The position numbers were made by a program, and so were the translations under genes. From UBA2227 sp036677505 (GTDB lineage: Bacteria; Bacillota_I; Bacilli_A; Erysipelotrichales; Erysipelotrichaceae), in the NCBI GenBank assembly GCA_036677505.1, contig JAVBWK010000004.1, positions 1 through 18,640 of the forward strand: DNA of 18,640 nt, written 5' to 3'. Positions 7,001-14,125 of this stretch are shown piece after piece (the stretch's first letter is position 1; every line of letters starts with the position of its first letter). The notes below the pieces were generated by a model, which was given only the letters and a program-made list of their open reading frames with translations, had not been told where the DNA came from and made no database searches.

Positions 7001-8739
7001 TGGGAATCATTCAGAAACTTGATGATCATCTGACCAATATGATTGCTGCCGGTGAGGTGGTCGAACGCCCCATGGGTGTAGTAAAAGAATTGATTGAAAA
7101 TGCTCTTGATGCTCAGGCGAACAGGATTGAAATTCGTGTAACTGAAGGCGGATTAGGGTCGATCGTCGTTATCGATAATGGTGTCGGTATGGATCCTCAG
7201 GATGCCAGCAAAGCATTTGAGCGTCACTCGACCAGTAAAATCAAGGAAACTCAAGACCTGTGGTCGATTTCTACTTTGGGTTTTCGGGGAGAGGCTTTGC
7301 CATCCATTGCGGCGGTATCTCGGGTCGTATGTCTGACAAATAATCAAGATTTGGCAACCCGTGTTGAGATTCACTATGGCAAACTGATCAGTGTAGCTCC
7401 ATATGCCTGTCCGGCGGGCACTCAAGTCTCGGTGGAAGGATTGTTCTTGAAGACACCTGCGCGACTAAAGCATATGAAAAGCGTTCAGTATGAAACAGCT
7501 TTGATAGTTGATGTCGTTGAGAAATTTTCGTTATGCCATCCTCATATCGCTTTTACACTCACGTGTGATCATAAAACTGTGATCCAAACTAATGGCAGCG
7601 GATCACTAAAAGAAGTGATTTACCGTCAGTATGGAACAGAAGTCGCAAAGCATGTTATCGAGTTTTCAAAATCGAGCTATGATTTTACCTTGTCCGGAGC
7701 TGTAATTTTACCTCATGTATCACGGGCATCTCGGAACGATATGACTTGGTTTGCCAATCAGCGGCTGATTCGCTCTATCCGTCTTCAACGGGCAGTATTA
7801 CAGGCATACAAACCATATCTTGCGGATGATCGATATCCGATCGTGATTTTGAATTTATCTATGGATCATCAGCTGGTGGATGTCAACGTACACCCCTCAA
7901 AGTGGGAGATACGTTTATCAAAAGAACAGCAAGCAGAGCTATTTGTAACGGAAGTGATTTCGGATGTACTAAGACAGCATATGAGTCCTGCTGAAATCCG
8001 TGATCAGACGCTTCAACCGGCTGGCACGGATATCTTATCGTTTTTCCCTCAGCTAAATGAGCAAGCGCGGACTGTATCCGAAGAAGCATCCAAATATCAT
8101 GAATTTCATAAGGAAGATGCCCCTCAGTTCGAATCGATTTCCCTGGCTGCTTCATCGGCAAATGTATTTAAAGATATGACCGCCTTAGCTCAGATGCACC
8201 AAAAGTATATCTTGGCACAAGCCGAATCCGGTTTGTATATCTTGGATCAGCATGCCGCCATGGAACGAATCCGGTATGAGCATTTTCAAAAGCAAATGCT
8301 GCAAGGAGATCGAACATTACAGCCGCTTCTGATTCCTGTCATCATCGAAGGCAGAAAAAAAGCATTGATGAGATATGAGGAAATTGCAGAGATGTTTCAG
8401 ACTGTAAGCATAGAATTGGAGTTATTTTCTCAGTCGCAGATGATCGTCCGTCAGCTTCCGGTGTGGATGAGGGATATCGATGCCCAAGCAGCAATCGAAG
8501 ATTTGTTCGATGCTTTTGAGGATGACCGATGGAAAGATGAAGAAACGTTGAGGAAAGCAACACTGGCATCGCTGGCTTGTCATAGTTCAGTGCGTTTTAA
8601 TCAGAATCTCAGCAAAGAACAGATGCAAAGCATTATTGATGGATTGGGTCAATGTCAGCAACCGTATCACTGTCCTCACGGCCGTCCGACATTCGTTTTG
8701 ATTGATGCACAGAGACTGCTAAAGGAGTTTAACCGGTGA
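7000..8739 (+). CDS. mutL: DNA mismatch repair endonuclease MutL
   Basis: MutL links mismatch recognition by MutS to strand incision. The N-terminal GHKL ATPase is clear: IAAGEVVERP, ELIENALDA, VIDNGVGM and STLGFRGEALPSIAAV. The C-terminal part carries DQHAAMERIRYE (416-427), which fits the endonuclease metal motif DQHA-x2-E-x4-E, plus ACHSSV and CPHGRP with C558 and H560. MutL is therefore expected to nick DNA itself, as in bacteria without MutH. The linker from about residue 330 to 385 is poorly conserved. An in-frame GTG sits three bases upstream, but AAAGGAGG (6986-6993) is best spaced for the ATG at 7000, which shares one base with the mutS stop. The length of 579 residues is normal. Confidence 0.97.
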   Translation: MGIIQKLDDHLTNMIAAGEVVERPMGVVKELIENALDAQANRIEIRVTEGGLGSIVVIDNGVGMDPQDASKAFERHSTSKIKETQDLWSISTLGFRGEALPSIAAVSRVVCLTNNQDLATRVEIHYGKLISVAPYACPAGTQVSVEGLFLKTPARLKHMKSVQYETALIVDVVEKFSLCHPHIAFTLTCDHKTVIQTNGSGSLKEVIYRQYGTEVAKHVIEFSKSSYDFTLSGAVILPHVSRASRNDMTWFANQRLIRSIRLQRAVLQAYKPYLADDRYPIVILNLSMDHQLVDVNVHPSKWEIRLSKEQQAELFVTEVISDVLRQHMSPAEIRDQTLQPAGTDILSFFPQLNEQARTVSEEASKYHEFHKEDAPQFESISLAASSANVFKDMTALAQMHQKYILAQAESGLYILDQHAAMERIRYEHFQKQMLQGDRTLQPLLIPVIIEGRKKALMRYEEIAEMFQTVSIELELFSQSQMIVRQLPVWMRDIDAQAAIEDLFDAFEDDRWKDEETLRKATLASLACHSSVRFNQNLSKEQMQSIIDGLGQCQQPYHCPHGRPTFVLIDAQRLLKEFNR

Positions 8740-9638
8740 AAAAAGTATTAGTTATCGCAGGTGTTACCGGGGTAGGTAAAAGTAAGCTTGGTGTAACCAT
8801 GGCGAAGCTTTTTAACGGTGAGATCATTAGCGGTGATTCAGTAGCTGTTTATAAAGAACTGACGATTGGCAGTGCTAAAATAAGCAAAGATGAGATGGAA
8901 GGCATTCCTCATTACGGGATAGATATATTGACTCTGGACAAGGAACACAATGTTCGCAATTTTCAAGAATATGCACGGCAGAAAATCGATGAAATCGCAG
9001 GTCGCGGTAAACTTCCGATCATTGTGGGGGGGAGCGGACTTTATATCCGGGCACTTTTGTATGATTATGTTTTTCACAGTGAGCAACCTTTGGACATAAG
9101 TTGGACAGAGACATTGACCAATACAGAATTGCATAAACAATTACAAGCGGCTGACCCGATTCAAGCCGGGATCATTCATGAAAATAACCGTAAGCGAGTC
9201 ATTCGGGCACTTTCCATCATCCGATCTACTCATCAAAGCAAATCAGAATTACTGTCTCAACAGTCTCAATCGATCATTTATGATGCAAAGGTTTTTGCCT
9301 GTACGATGCCAAGGGATATCCTGTATGGCCGTTTGAATCAGCGTGTTGAACTAATGATGATGGACGGACTGTTGGATGAGGTAAGTTTGGCTAAAAGTAA
9401 AGCCGGATGGGACCATCCGGCAATGATGGCAATCGGATACAAGGAATTTAAGGACTATTTCGAGAGCAGAATATCACTGGAAGAGGCTGTTGCTTTGGTT
9501 CAGCGAAATACACGACGGTTTGCAAAGCGTCAGGTCACTTGGTTCAAACACCAAATGCCCTGCCGATGGCTGGACATGAGTCTTGAAAGTGATATTGAAT
9601 CAGCAATCAATGAGGTAAGAGAATGGATGAATCATTAA
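8736..9638 (+). CDS. miaA: tRNA dimethylallyltransferase
   Basis: MiaA transfers dimethylallyl from dimethylallyl diphosphate to N6 of A37 in tRNAs reading codons that begin with U. The 300-residue protein has a P-loop GVTGVGKS (9-16) where most relatives have GPTAVGKT, then SGDSVAVYKELTIGSAK corresponding to the usual S-DS-QVY-GLDIGTAK, GIPHYGIDI, and IVGGSGLYIRALL. The C-terminal RNTRRFAKRQVTWF is diagnostic. The start is GTG, overlapping the mutL stop by four bases (GTGA), with AAAGGAG (8721-8727) eight bases before it. The mutL-miaA order is common in bacteria. The gene overlaps tcdA by 16 bases. Confidence 0.95.
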   Translation: MKKVLVIAGVTGVGKSKLGVTMAKLFNGEIISGDSVAVYKELTIGSAKISKDEMEGIPHYGIDILTLDKEHNVRNFQEYARQKIDEIAGRGKLPIIVGGSGLYIRALLYDYVFHSEQPLDISWTETLTNTELHKQLQAADPIQAGIIHENNRKRVIRALSIIRSTHQSKSELLSQQSQSIIYDAKVFACTMPRDILYGRLNQRVELMMMDGLLDEVSLAKSKAGWDHPAMMAIGYKEFKDYFESRISLEEAVALVQRNTRRFAKRQVTWFKHQMPCRWLDMSLESDIESAINEVREWMNH

Positions 9639-10348
9639 CAAGAATCAATCTTTTGATTGGGGATGAGAATGTCGGTGCAATTGCTGAGAAATGTGTGATG
9701 GTTGTAGGTTTGGGTGGTGTAGGTGCGATTGCTGCGGAATCTCTGGCCAGGTTTGGTATCGGCAAACTGATTTTGGTGGATCACGATGTCGTGGTTATGA
9801 GTAATCTGAACAGACAGATCCATGCCACATTGGACACTGTAGGGCTGAAAAAAACAGAAGCTTTAAAAAGAAGGCTTCAAGCGATCAAACCGGATTGTGT
9901 GCTGACACTGATTGACAGCTTTGTATCCAAGGAGACCATTGGGTGCCTCTTTTCTTCACATATTGATTATGTGATTGATGCGATCGATACGGTGGGAAGT
10001 AAGTGTGATTTGATTGAGTATTGTCAGAAAAATGACATAAACATCATCAGCAGTCTCGGCATGGGAAACCGGATGGATCCGACACAAGTAAGAATTGTCA
10101 AACTGAAGGACACTTCAGAAGATCCGTTGGCTAAAGCAGTGCGTTATCAGATACGTAAGCGACATCTTAGTGATAAAATAGATGTAGCTTTCTCGCTAGA
10201 GAAGCCGATAAAGCAAAAAGTGGAACTGAATGACAGCGGCATCCGTAAAGAGCGCATGCCACCGGCCAGTTCTCCTTTTGTTCCCAATGCGGCAGGTCTC
10301 GCTTGTGCATCTTGGGTCATTCGAAAACTATTGGAGGAGTTAAAATGA
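9623..10348 (+). CDS. tcdA: tRNA threonylcarbamoyladenosine dehydratase
   Basis: TcdA (YgdL/CsdL) uses ATP to cyclise t6A37 to ct6A37 in tRNAs reading codons that begin with A. The 241-residue protein is a single E1-like, ThiF-fold adenylating domain. It has the nucleotide-binding GLGGVG at 29-34, LVDHDVVVMSNLNRQ with the arginine used in adenylation, DAIDTVGSK, and SLGMGNRMDPTQV, a stretch typical of TcdA rather than ThiF or MoeB. The C-terminus PNAAGLACASWVIRKLL also fits. It begins inside miaA and ends in an ATGA overlap with msrA, so it is part of the same operon. Two neighbouring genes thus both modify tRNA position 37. ThiF-like alternatives are less likely because no ubiquitin-like protein gene is nearby. 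Confidence 0.9.
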   Translation: MDESLTRINLLIGDENVGAIAEKCVMVVGLGGVGAIAAESLARFGIGKLILVDHDVVVMSNLNRQIHATLDTVGLKKTEALKRRLQAIKPDCVLTLIDSFVSKETIGCLFSSHIDYVIDAIDTVGSKCDLIEYCQKNDINIISSLGMGNRMDPTQVRIVKLKDTSEDPLAKAVRYQIRKRHLSDKIDVAFSLEKPIKQKVELNDSGIRKERMPPASSPFVPNAAGLACASWVIRKLLEELK

Positions 10349-10851
10349 AAGAAATCGTTGTTGCAGGCGGATGTTTTTGGGGAGTTCAGGAATATTACCG
10401 GCGTACCAAAGGAGTCATTGATAGTAAAGTCGGCTATGCTCAAGGGATCAGTGAAAATCCCAGTTATCAGCAGGTGTGCACCGGGCTGACGCATCATGCG
10501 GAGGTCGTTTACTTAAAATATGATGAATCCGTGATTTCACTGCCGAAAGTATTAGAACACCTGTTCAGGATGATTGATCCGACATCGCTCAACAGACAGG
10601 GGAACGATATCGGGACACAATATCGGACCGGTGTATATTTCTTAGATGATGCTGATGAACCGATCATTCGTGAGTACATTGAACAACAGCAACCGAAGTA
10701 TAAGAAACCGATTGTTATTGAAGTATCAAAGCTTAAAAAATTCTTCAATGCCGAAGATTATCACCAGCTTTATTTGGTCAAAAATCCGACAGGATATTGC
10801 CATATCAATATGGGGTTATTGAGACCGGATGAAAGAAAAGATGTTTTTTAA
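10345..10851 (+). CDS. msrA: Peptide methionine (S)-S-oxide reductase MsrA
   Basis: MsrA reduces the S-epimer of methionine sulfoxide in oxidised proteins. The 168-residue single-domain protein has the catalytic GGCFWG motif with C10, HHAEVV (50-55), DPTSLNRQGNDIGTQYRTG (78-96) and YCHINM (151-156). Further cysteines at 45 and 152 could act in regeneration; the usual C-terminal resolving-cysteine tail is short here. An upstream in-frame ATG at 10303 lies inside tcdA; the chosen ATG at 10345 overlaps the tcdA stop (ATGA) and has GGAGGAG (10333-10339) six bases before it. No MsrB domain is fused. It is the last gene of the mutS operon, and its stop codon forms the base of the terminator. Confidence 0.95.
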   Translation: MKEIVVAGGCFWGVQEYYRRTKGVIDSKVGYAQGISENPSYQQVCTGLTHHAEVVYLKYDESVISLPKVLEHLFRMIDPTSLNRQGNDIGTQYRTGVYFLDDADEPIIREYIEQQQPKYKKPIVIEVSKLKKFFNAEDYHQLYLVKNPTGYCHINMGLLRPDERKDVF

Positions 10852-10872
10852 CAGCGAAAGCTGTTTTTTTTT
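10850..10872 (+). terminator. Terminator of the mutS-msrA operon
   Basis: AACAGC (10850-10855) and GCTGTT (10860-10865) form a stem closed by a GAAA tetraloop, followed by a run of Ts to 10872. The stem includes the last two bases of the msrA stop codon. Confidence 0.88.
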
Positions 10873-10913
10873 GGAAAATTCAAGTAATTGTCATATTTAT
10901 TAAGGGTGATGAT

Positions 10914-11783
10914 ATGTTAAAGGCGGAGAATCTGACAAAATTGTTTGCGGATAATTGCGGGTTTCAGAATGTTTCTATGATGTGCAGAAAAGGCGAGATT
11001 CATGGGATCCTTGGCAGAAACGGCAGCGGGAAGACGACTTTTTTTAGGTGCTTATTGGGTTTGATCATGCCCGATGAAGGTCAAGTTATTTATGAGCATA
11101 CGATCGATCGAATGAAGATGTTTGGATATCTGCCTGAGGAAAGAAGTGTGATAGCCGATATCCGAGTGACCGAATTGATTGACTTCTTCGGTTCTTTAAA
11201 AAAGATGAGTTCTGGTGCAATAAGAAATGAAAAACAAGTATGGCTGAGTAAATTAGAGTGTGAAAACTTGGAGTATAAAAGGCTCAGAGAATGTTCGAAG
11301 GGAAATCAGCAGAAGATTCAGTTAATATGTTCAATGATTCATCATCCTGATATTCTGATCCTCGATGAGCCGCTGACCGGATTGGATGTTTCAAATGTCC
11401 GCTTATTTAAGAAAGTCATCATGGATTATGCCCGAAATGACAAAATTGTGCTGCTTTCGAGCCATCAATATGAAGAAATCGAGCCGCTTTGCGATCATCT
11501 GACCGTACTGGAGAAATCGAAAGTCATATTACAGGGGAAACTGAGTGATATAAAGCGTAATCATCCGGTAAAGACAGTGTCAATCAGTGAGGATGCACAT
11601 ATGATTTATGCCTTACAAAAGGGAGTCATTGACATTCGTCAAGAAGGAAATACAACAAAATACTTTTGTAAGAATGAGGCGGATGCATTGAGTATTGCGG
11701 TGTTAGCACTAAAGAACAGAGAGGGCAGAACAGTCAAGGTGGAGTCTCTGACATTGAAAGATTTGGTTGGTGATCGAAATTGA
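10914..11783 (+). CDS. ABC exporter ATP-binding protein, ABC-2 type
   Basis: This is the cytosolic ATPase of a two-gene exporter with the permease that follows. In 289 residues it has Walker A GRNGSGKTT (34-42), an unusual but known signature form CSKGNQQKIQL (127-137) in place of LSGGQ, Walker B ILILDEP (147-153) with D151 and E152, the D-loop TGLD, and the switch histidine H184 in LSSHQ. A C-terminal domain of about 80 residues follows, as in NatA-like and drug-exporter ATPases. The substrate is not predictable. ATG 10914 has AAGGGTG (10902-10908) five bases before it. A weak promoter may be TTGGAA (10871-10876) with TATTTA (10894-10899), 17 bases apart. It overlaps the permease gene by four bases. 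Confidence 0.9.
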   Translation: MLKAENLTKLFADNCGFQNVSMMCRKGEIHGILGRNGSGKTTFFRCLLGLIMPDEGQVIYEHTIDRMKMFGYLPEERSVIADIRVTELIDFFGSLKKMSSGAIRNEKQVWLSKLECENLEYKRLRECSKGNQQKIQLICSMIHHPDILILDEPLTGLDVSNVRLFKKVIMDYARNDKIVLLSSHQYEEIEPLCDHLTVLEKSKVILQGKLSDIKRNHPVKTVSISEDAHMIYALQKGVIDIRQEGNTTKYFCKNEADALSIAVLALKNREGRTVKVESLTLKDLVGDRN

Positions 11784-12967
11784 AGGCACTGATCATGTTT
11801 TCATTAAAGCGAAGACTGAACAATCCTGTTTCCATGATGCTTTTTGTATTTTCATTTGTTTTGGTTGGAGCGATTCTGTTTGCCGATGTGATTTTGCTGT
11901 TTTTTGCTCCGTCCGTAGTGAACCCAAAGACGATTTATATGGAGGCGAGAATGTTGGATGCTCTTGTTGAGTATCTGCCTCATAACATACAGATTGAGTT
12001 TGACAAATCACGTGCAGATATCATCGTTGAAATGACTGAGCAAGGGTATCTTGTTACAGGTACGGTCGGTATCAATGAGAAGCAAATGATCAATCAGTTG
12101 ATTCAAGGGTATCATCAATTTAGGGTTATGGAAACTATGCCTGACTATATGATATCTGTTATTGATGAAGTGTTGAATGCCAATATCGTTTGGCCAAAGA
12201 ACGACGAGGTACAGCCCAATCATCTTGGTTTCATGGTCATTACTTCAATCTATTTTATGCTTCTCAGCTTTTCGACGGCCGTGGCTAATGAGGTAATCAA
12301 CGAGAAAACATCGAACGCTATTGAGATCATTCTGACATCGGTCAGTCATCGCCATCATTATTACAGCAAGATGCTGATCGGATGGCTGACCATCTTCTCT
12401 CAAATAATGATTCACGGTCTGAATTTGATTATCTGGCTAATGGTTCGAATAGCATTCGATCAAGGTCGAGGTTTGTTAGAAATGTTGTTTTCCTGGGGTT
12501 GGATATCAAGGCGATTGATGACCATCGGCGAATTTATTTCTTCTCTCAATATTCATACATCTCATATTGTTTTGATGATTATGTGTTCGCTATTTCTGAT
12601 GTTGGGCATATTATTGGTTCAGTTATTCATGGTTCTGGTTTCAGTGCATATAAATAGCATTGAAGAAGCTGCAGCCATTCAGGGACCATTCTACTTGGGA
12701 ATGCTTGTCGTGTACTATATGGCTATCTTTTTAAATACTTCTGATCAGCTGAATCAAGGAATAGGGTATATCCTTTCGTTTGTTCCGGTATTCTCAATGT
12801 TGTTTATGCCATCGCGTTTACTGGCTGTCCAAGTGTACTCTTCCGAGCTTTGGTTGAGTATGATGATTGCTTGTTTTACATTAATTGCAGCTATGTTTTT
12901 TGGGGAGAAACATTATCAAAGCAACCTGTTAAAAGGAGGTGGCAAAGGTTCATATGTGAAAAAATAA
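11780..12967 (+). CDS. ABC-2 type transporter permease, NatB-like
   Basis: This is the membrane half of the exporter whose ATPase is just upstream. The 395-residue protein has a first membrane helix near residues 17-43, a soluble, probably extracytoplasmic, region of about 100 residues, then five or so helices from residue 150 on. Between them lies AVANEVINEKTSNAIEIILTS, corresponding to the coupling segment (EEK-S-r--EILLSS) of ABC-2/NatB permeases. The start is uncertain: TTG at 11780 gives a TTGA overlap with the ATPase stop, but an in-frame ATG at 11795 with AAGG eight bases upstream is also reasonable and would shorten the protein by five residues. No U-tract terminator follows; the only inverted repeat downstream is at 12993-13023. 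The substrate is unknown. Confidence 0.85.
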   Translation: MKALIMFSLKRRLNNPVSMMLFVFSFVLVGAILFADVILLFFAPSVVNPKTIYMEARMLDALVEYLPHNIQIEFDKSRADIIVEMTEQGYLVTGTVGINEKQMINQLIQGYHQFRVMETMPDYMISVIDEVLNANIVWPKNDEVQPNHLGFMVITSIYFMLLSFSTAVANEVINEKTSNAIEIILTSVSHRHHYYSKMLIGWLTIFSQIMIHGLNLIIWLMVRIAFDQGRGLLEMLFSWGWISRRLMTIGEFISSLNIHTSHIVLMIMCSLFLMLGILLVQLFMVLVSVHINSIEEAAAIQGPFYLGMLVVYYMAIFLNTSDQLNQGIGYILSFVPVFSMLFMPSRLLAVQVYSSELWLSMMIACFTLIAAMFFGEKHYQSNLLKGGGKGSYVKK

Positions 12968-12992
12968 CTATAATGTAAACAATATATTATAT

Positions 12993-13032
12993 ATTTCACA
13001 AGATACAAAAATATTTGTGAAATGTATGACAA
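12993..13032. promoter_or_regulatory. Inverted repeats upstream of the lipoprotein promoter, possible operator
   Basis: ATTTCACAA (12993-13001) and TTGTGAAAT (13015-13023) are perfect inverted copies 13 bases apart, with no T-run after them. The second arm also begins TTGTGA-N6-TGACAA (13015-13032), which differs by one base from TTGTGA-N6-TCACAA, the general form of the binding site of the redox repressor Rex. The site ends 16 bases before the -35 box. Binding by any regulator is inference; a weak terminator of the ABC operon is the alternative. Confidence 0.3.
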
Positions 13033-13048
13033 ATATTCAATGTACTCG

Positions 13049-13077
13049 TTGACACTTGTTTGATTAATCGATATAAT
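13049..13077 (+). promoter_or_regulatory. Consensus sigma-A promoter of the lipoprotein gene
   Basis: TTGACA (13049-13054) and TATAAT (13072-13077) are both perfect and exactly 17 bases apart. The start of transcription would be near 13084, and AAGGAGG (13087-13093) follows eight bases before the ATG. This is by far the best promoter in the window and implies strong expression unless repressed. Confidence 0.88.
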
Positions 13078-13101
13078 TCACATTGCAAGGAGGAAATTTA
13101 G

Positions 13102-14088
13102 ATGAAGAAATTATTATTGCTTGCAATTGTTGCGTTAACAGTTATGGCTGGATGCACAAAAGCAAATCCTGTTTACAAAGTCGGTGTTGGTAGCGTCACT
13201 TCTGTCCAACCTCGCGCAGCTGTTGCTGAAACTGCTGGTCGTATTCGTGTTAACACAACCATTGCTACCGTTGTTTTAGACAAAGATGGCAAATTCGTAT
13301 CCGTTGAAATCGACGTTGCTCAACAAGACGGTACATTCGATGTTGCCGGAGCTATCGTAAAAGCTGAAGCTGCTCCTACCAAAAAGGAAAAAGGCGATGC
13401 TTACGGTATGAAAGGCAATTCTGCTATCGGTAAAGAATGGTATGAACAAGCAGAAGCTTTGGAAGCTTGGATGATCGGTAAAACTTTGGCTGAAGTTAAA
13501 GCATTACCGTTGGTTGATGGCTATGTCAAAGATGGCGAAGATTTGAAATCTTCCGTAACTATCACAGTTACTGACTACTTAGCTGCAGTTGAAAAAGCTG
13601 TTGCTAATGCTGTTGAATTAGAAAACGTTGCTAAAGTTGGCGGTGCTTCCGTATCTTCCGTTCAACCGCGTGCTGCTGTTGTTGAAACTGCCGGACGTAT
13701 CCGCGTTAACGTAACTGTTGCTGCAGTTGCTTTGGACAAAGACGGTAAAGTTGTTGCTGCTATGATCGACGTTGCTCAAAATGACGGTACATTTGATGTA
13801 TTGGGTGCTATCGTCAAAGCTGAAGCTGCTCCGACCAAAAAGGAAAAAGGCGATGCTTACGGCATGAAAGCTAATTCCGGTATTGGTAAAGAATGGTTTG
13901 AACAAATCGCTGCTTTGGAAGCTTGGATGGCTGGCAAAACATTGACAGAAGTCAAAGCATTACCGTTAGTTGAAGGCGAAATCAAAGACGGTGAAGATTT
14001 GAAATCTTCCGTAACCGTTACAGTAACTGATTACTTGGCTGCATTTGAAAAAGCTGTTGGCGCTGCTAAAGATTTAGCTGCTAAATAG
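13102..14088 (+). CDS. Lipoprotein with two tandem 152-residue repeats, function unknown
   Basis: The 328-residue protein starts with a lipoprotein signal peptide: KK, a hydrophobic core, then VMAGC with C18 as the lipidated residue. It should be anchored outside the membrane. The mature part is two copies of one domain, residues 26-177 and 178-328, about four-fifths identical by eye. Each has a DKDGK hairpin-like segment, ending in IDVAQ, then KKEKGDAYGMK, IGKEW(Y/F)EQ, GKTL-EVKALPLV and GEDLKSSVT(I/V)TVTDYLAA. Similar segments are recalled from uncharacterised Bacillota lipoproteins; no named family is assigned. DLKSSVT-T matches the flavinylation motif D-x-x-S/T-G-A-T/S-x-T/S of FMN-binding domains except at the G and A, so a remote relationship is possible. 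Codon choice is unusually uniform (GCT, GTT, AAA, GAA), fitting the perfect promoter and high expression. Confidence 0.85.
   Translation: MKKLLLLAIVALTVMAGCTKANPVYKVGVGSVTSVQPRAAVAETAGRIRVNTTIATVVLDKDGKFVSVEIDVAQQDGTFDVAGAIVKAEAAPTKKEKGDAYGMKGNSAIGKEWYEQAEALEAWMIGKTLAEVKALPLVDGYVKDGEDLKSSVTITVTDYLAAVEKAVANAVELENVAKVGGASVSSVQPRAAVVETAGRIRVNVTVAAVALDKDGKVVAAMIDVAQNDGTFDVLGAIVKAEAAPTKKEKGDAYGMKANSGIGKEWFEQIAALEAWMAGKTLTEVKALPLVEGEIKDGEDLKSSVTVTVTDYLAAFEKAVGAAKDLAAK
13177..14085 (+). repeat. Tandem duplication inside the lipoprotein gene
   Basis: Two in-frame units, 13177-13632 and 13633-14085, are offset by 456 bases (152 codons). Long stretches such as APTKKEKGDAYGM and KDGEDLKSSVT are identical in protein, while many synonymous third positions differ. 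This suggests the duplication is not brand new and that protein-level constraint acts on both halves. Confidence 0.9.
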
Positions 14089-14094
14089 TTTACT

Positions 14095-14125
14095 AAAAAG
14101 GAGAGAAATTTATCTCTCCTTTTTT
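14095..14125. terminator. Bidirectional terminator between the lipoprotein gene and rarA
   Basis: AAAAAGGAGAGA (14095-14106) pairs with the TCTCTCCTTTTT arm (14113-14124) around a 6-base loop, with a U-rich tail in both directions. It serves the rightward lipoprotein gene and the leftward rarA, whose stop codon (14110-14112) lies in the loop. Confidence 0.9.

Noticed and set aside
11767..11970. Open frame overlapping the ABC ATPase end and the permease start
   Set aside because: It is out of frame with the permease, whose hydrophobic coding character is clear and continuous; the frame is a shadow.
13618..13905. Minus-strand open frame inside the lipoprotein repeat
   Set aside because: It mirrors the biased codons of the sense gene (serine- and asparagine-rich translation) and lacks a ribosome binding site.
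13177..14085. CRISPR-like or satellite repeat
   Set aside because: The repeat is a 456-base in-frame protein domain duplication with only two units, not short direct repeats with spacers.
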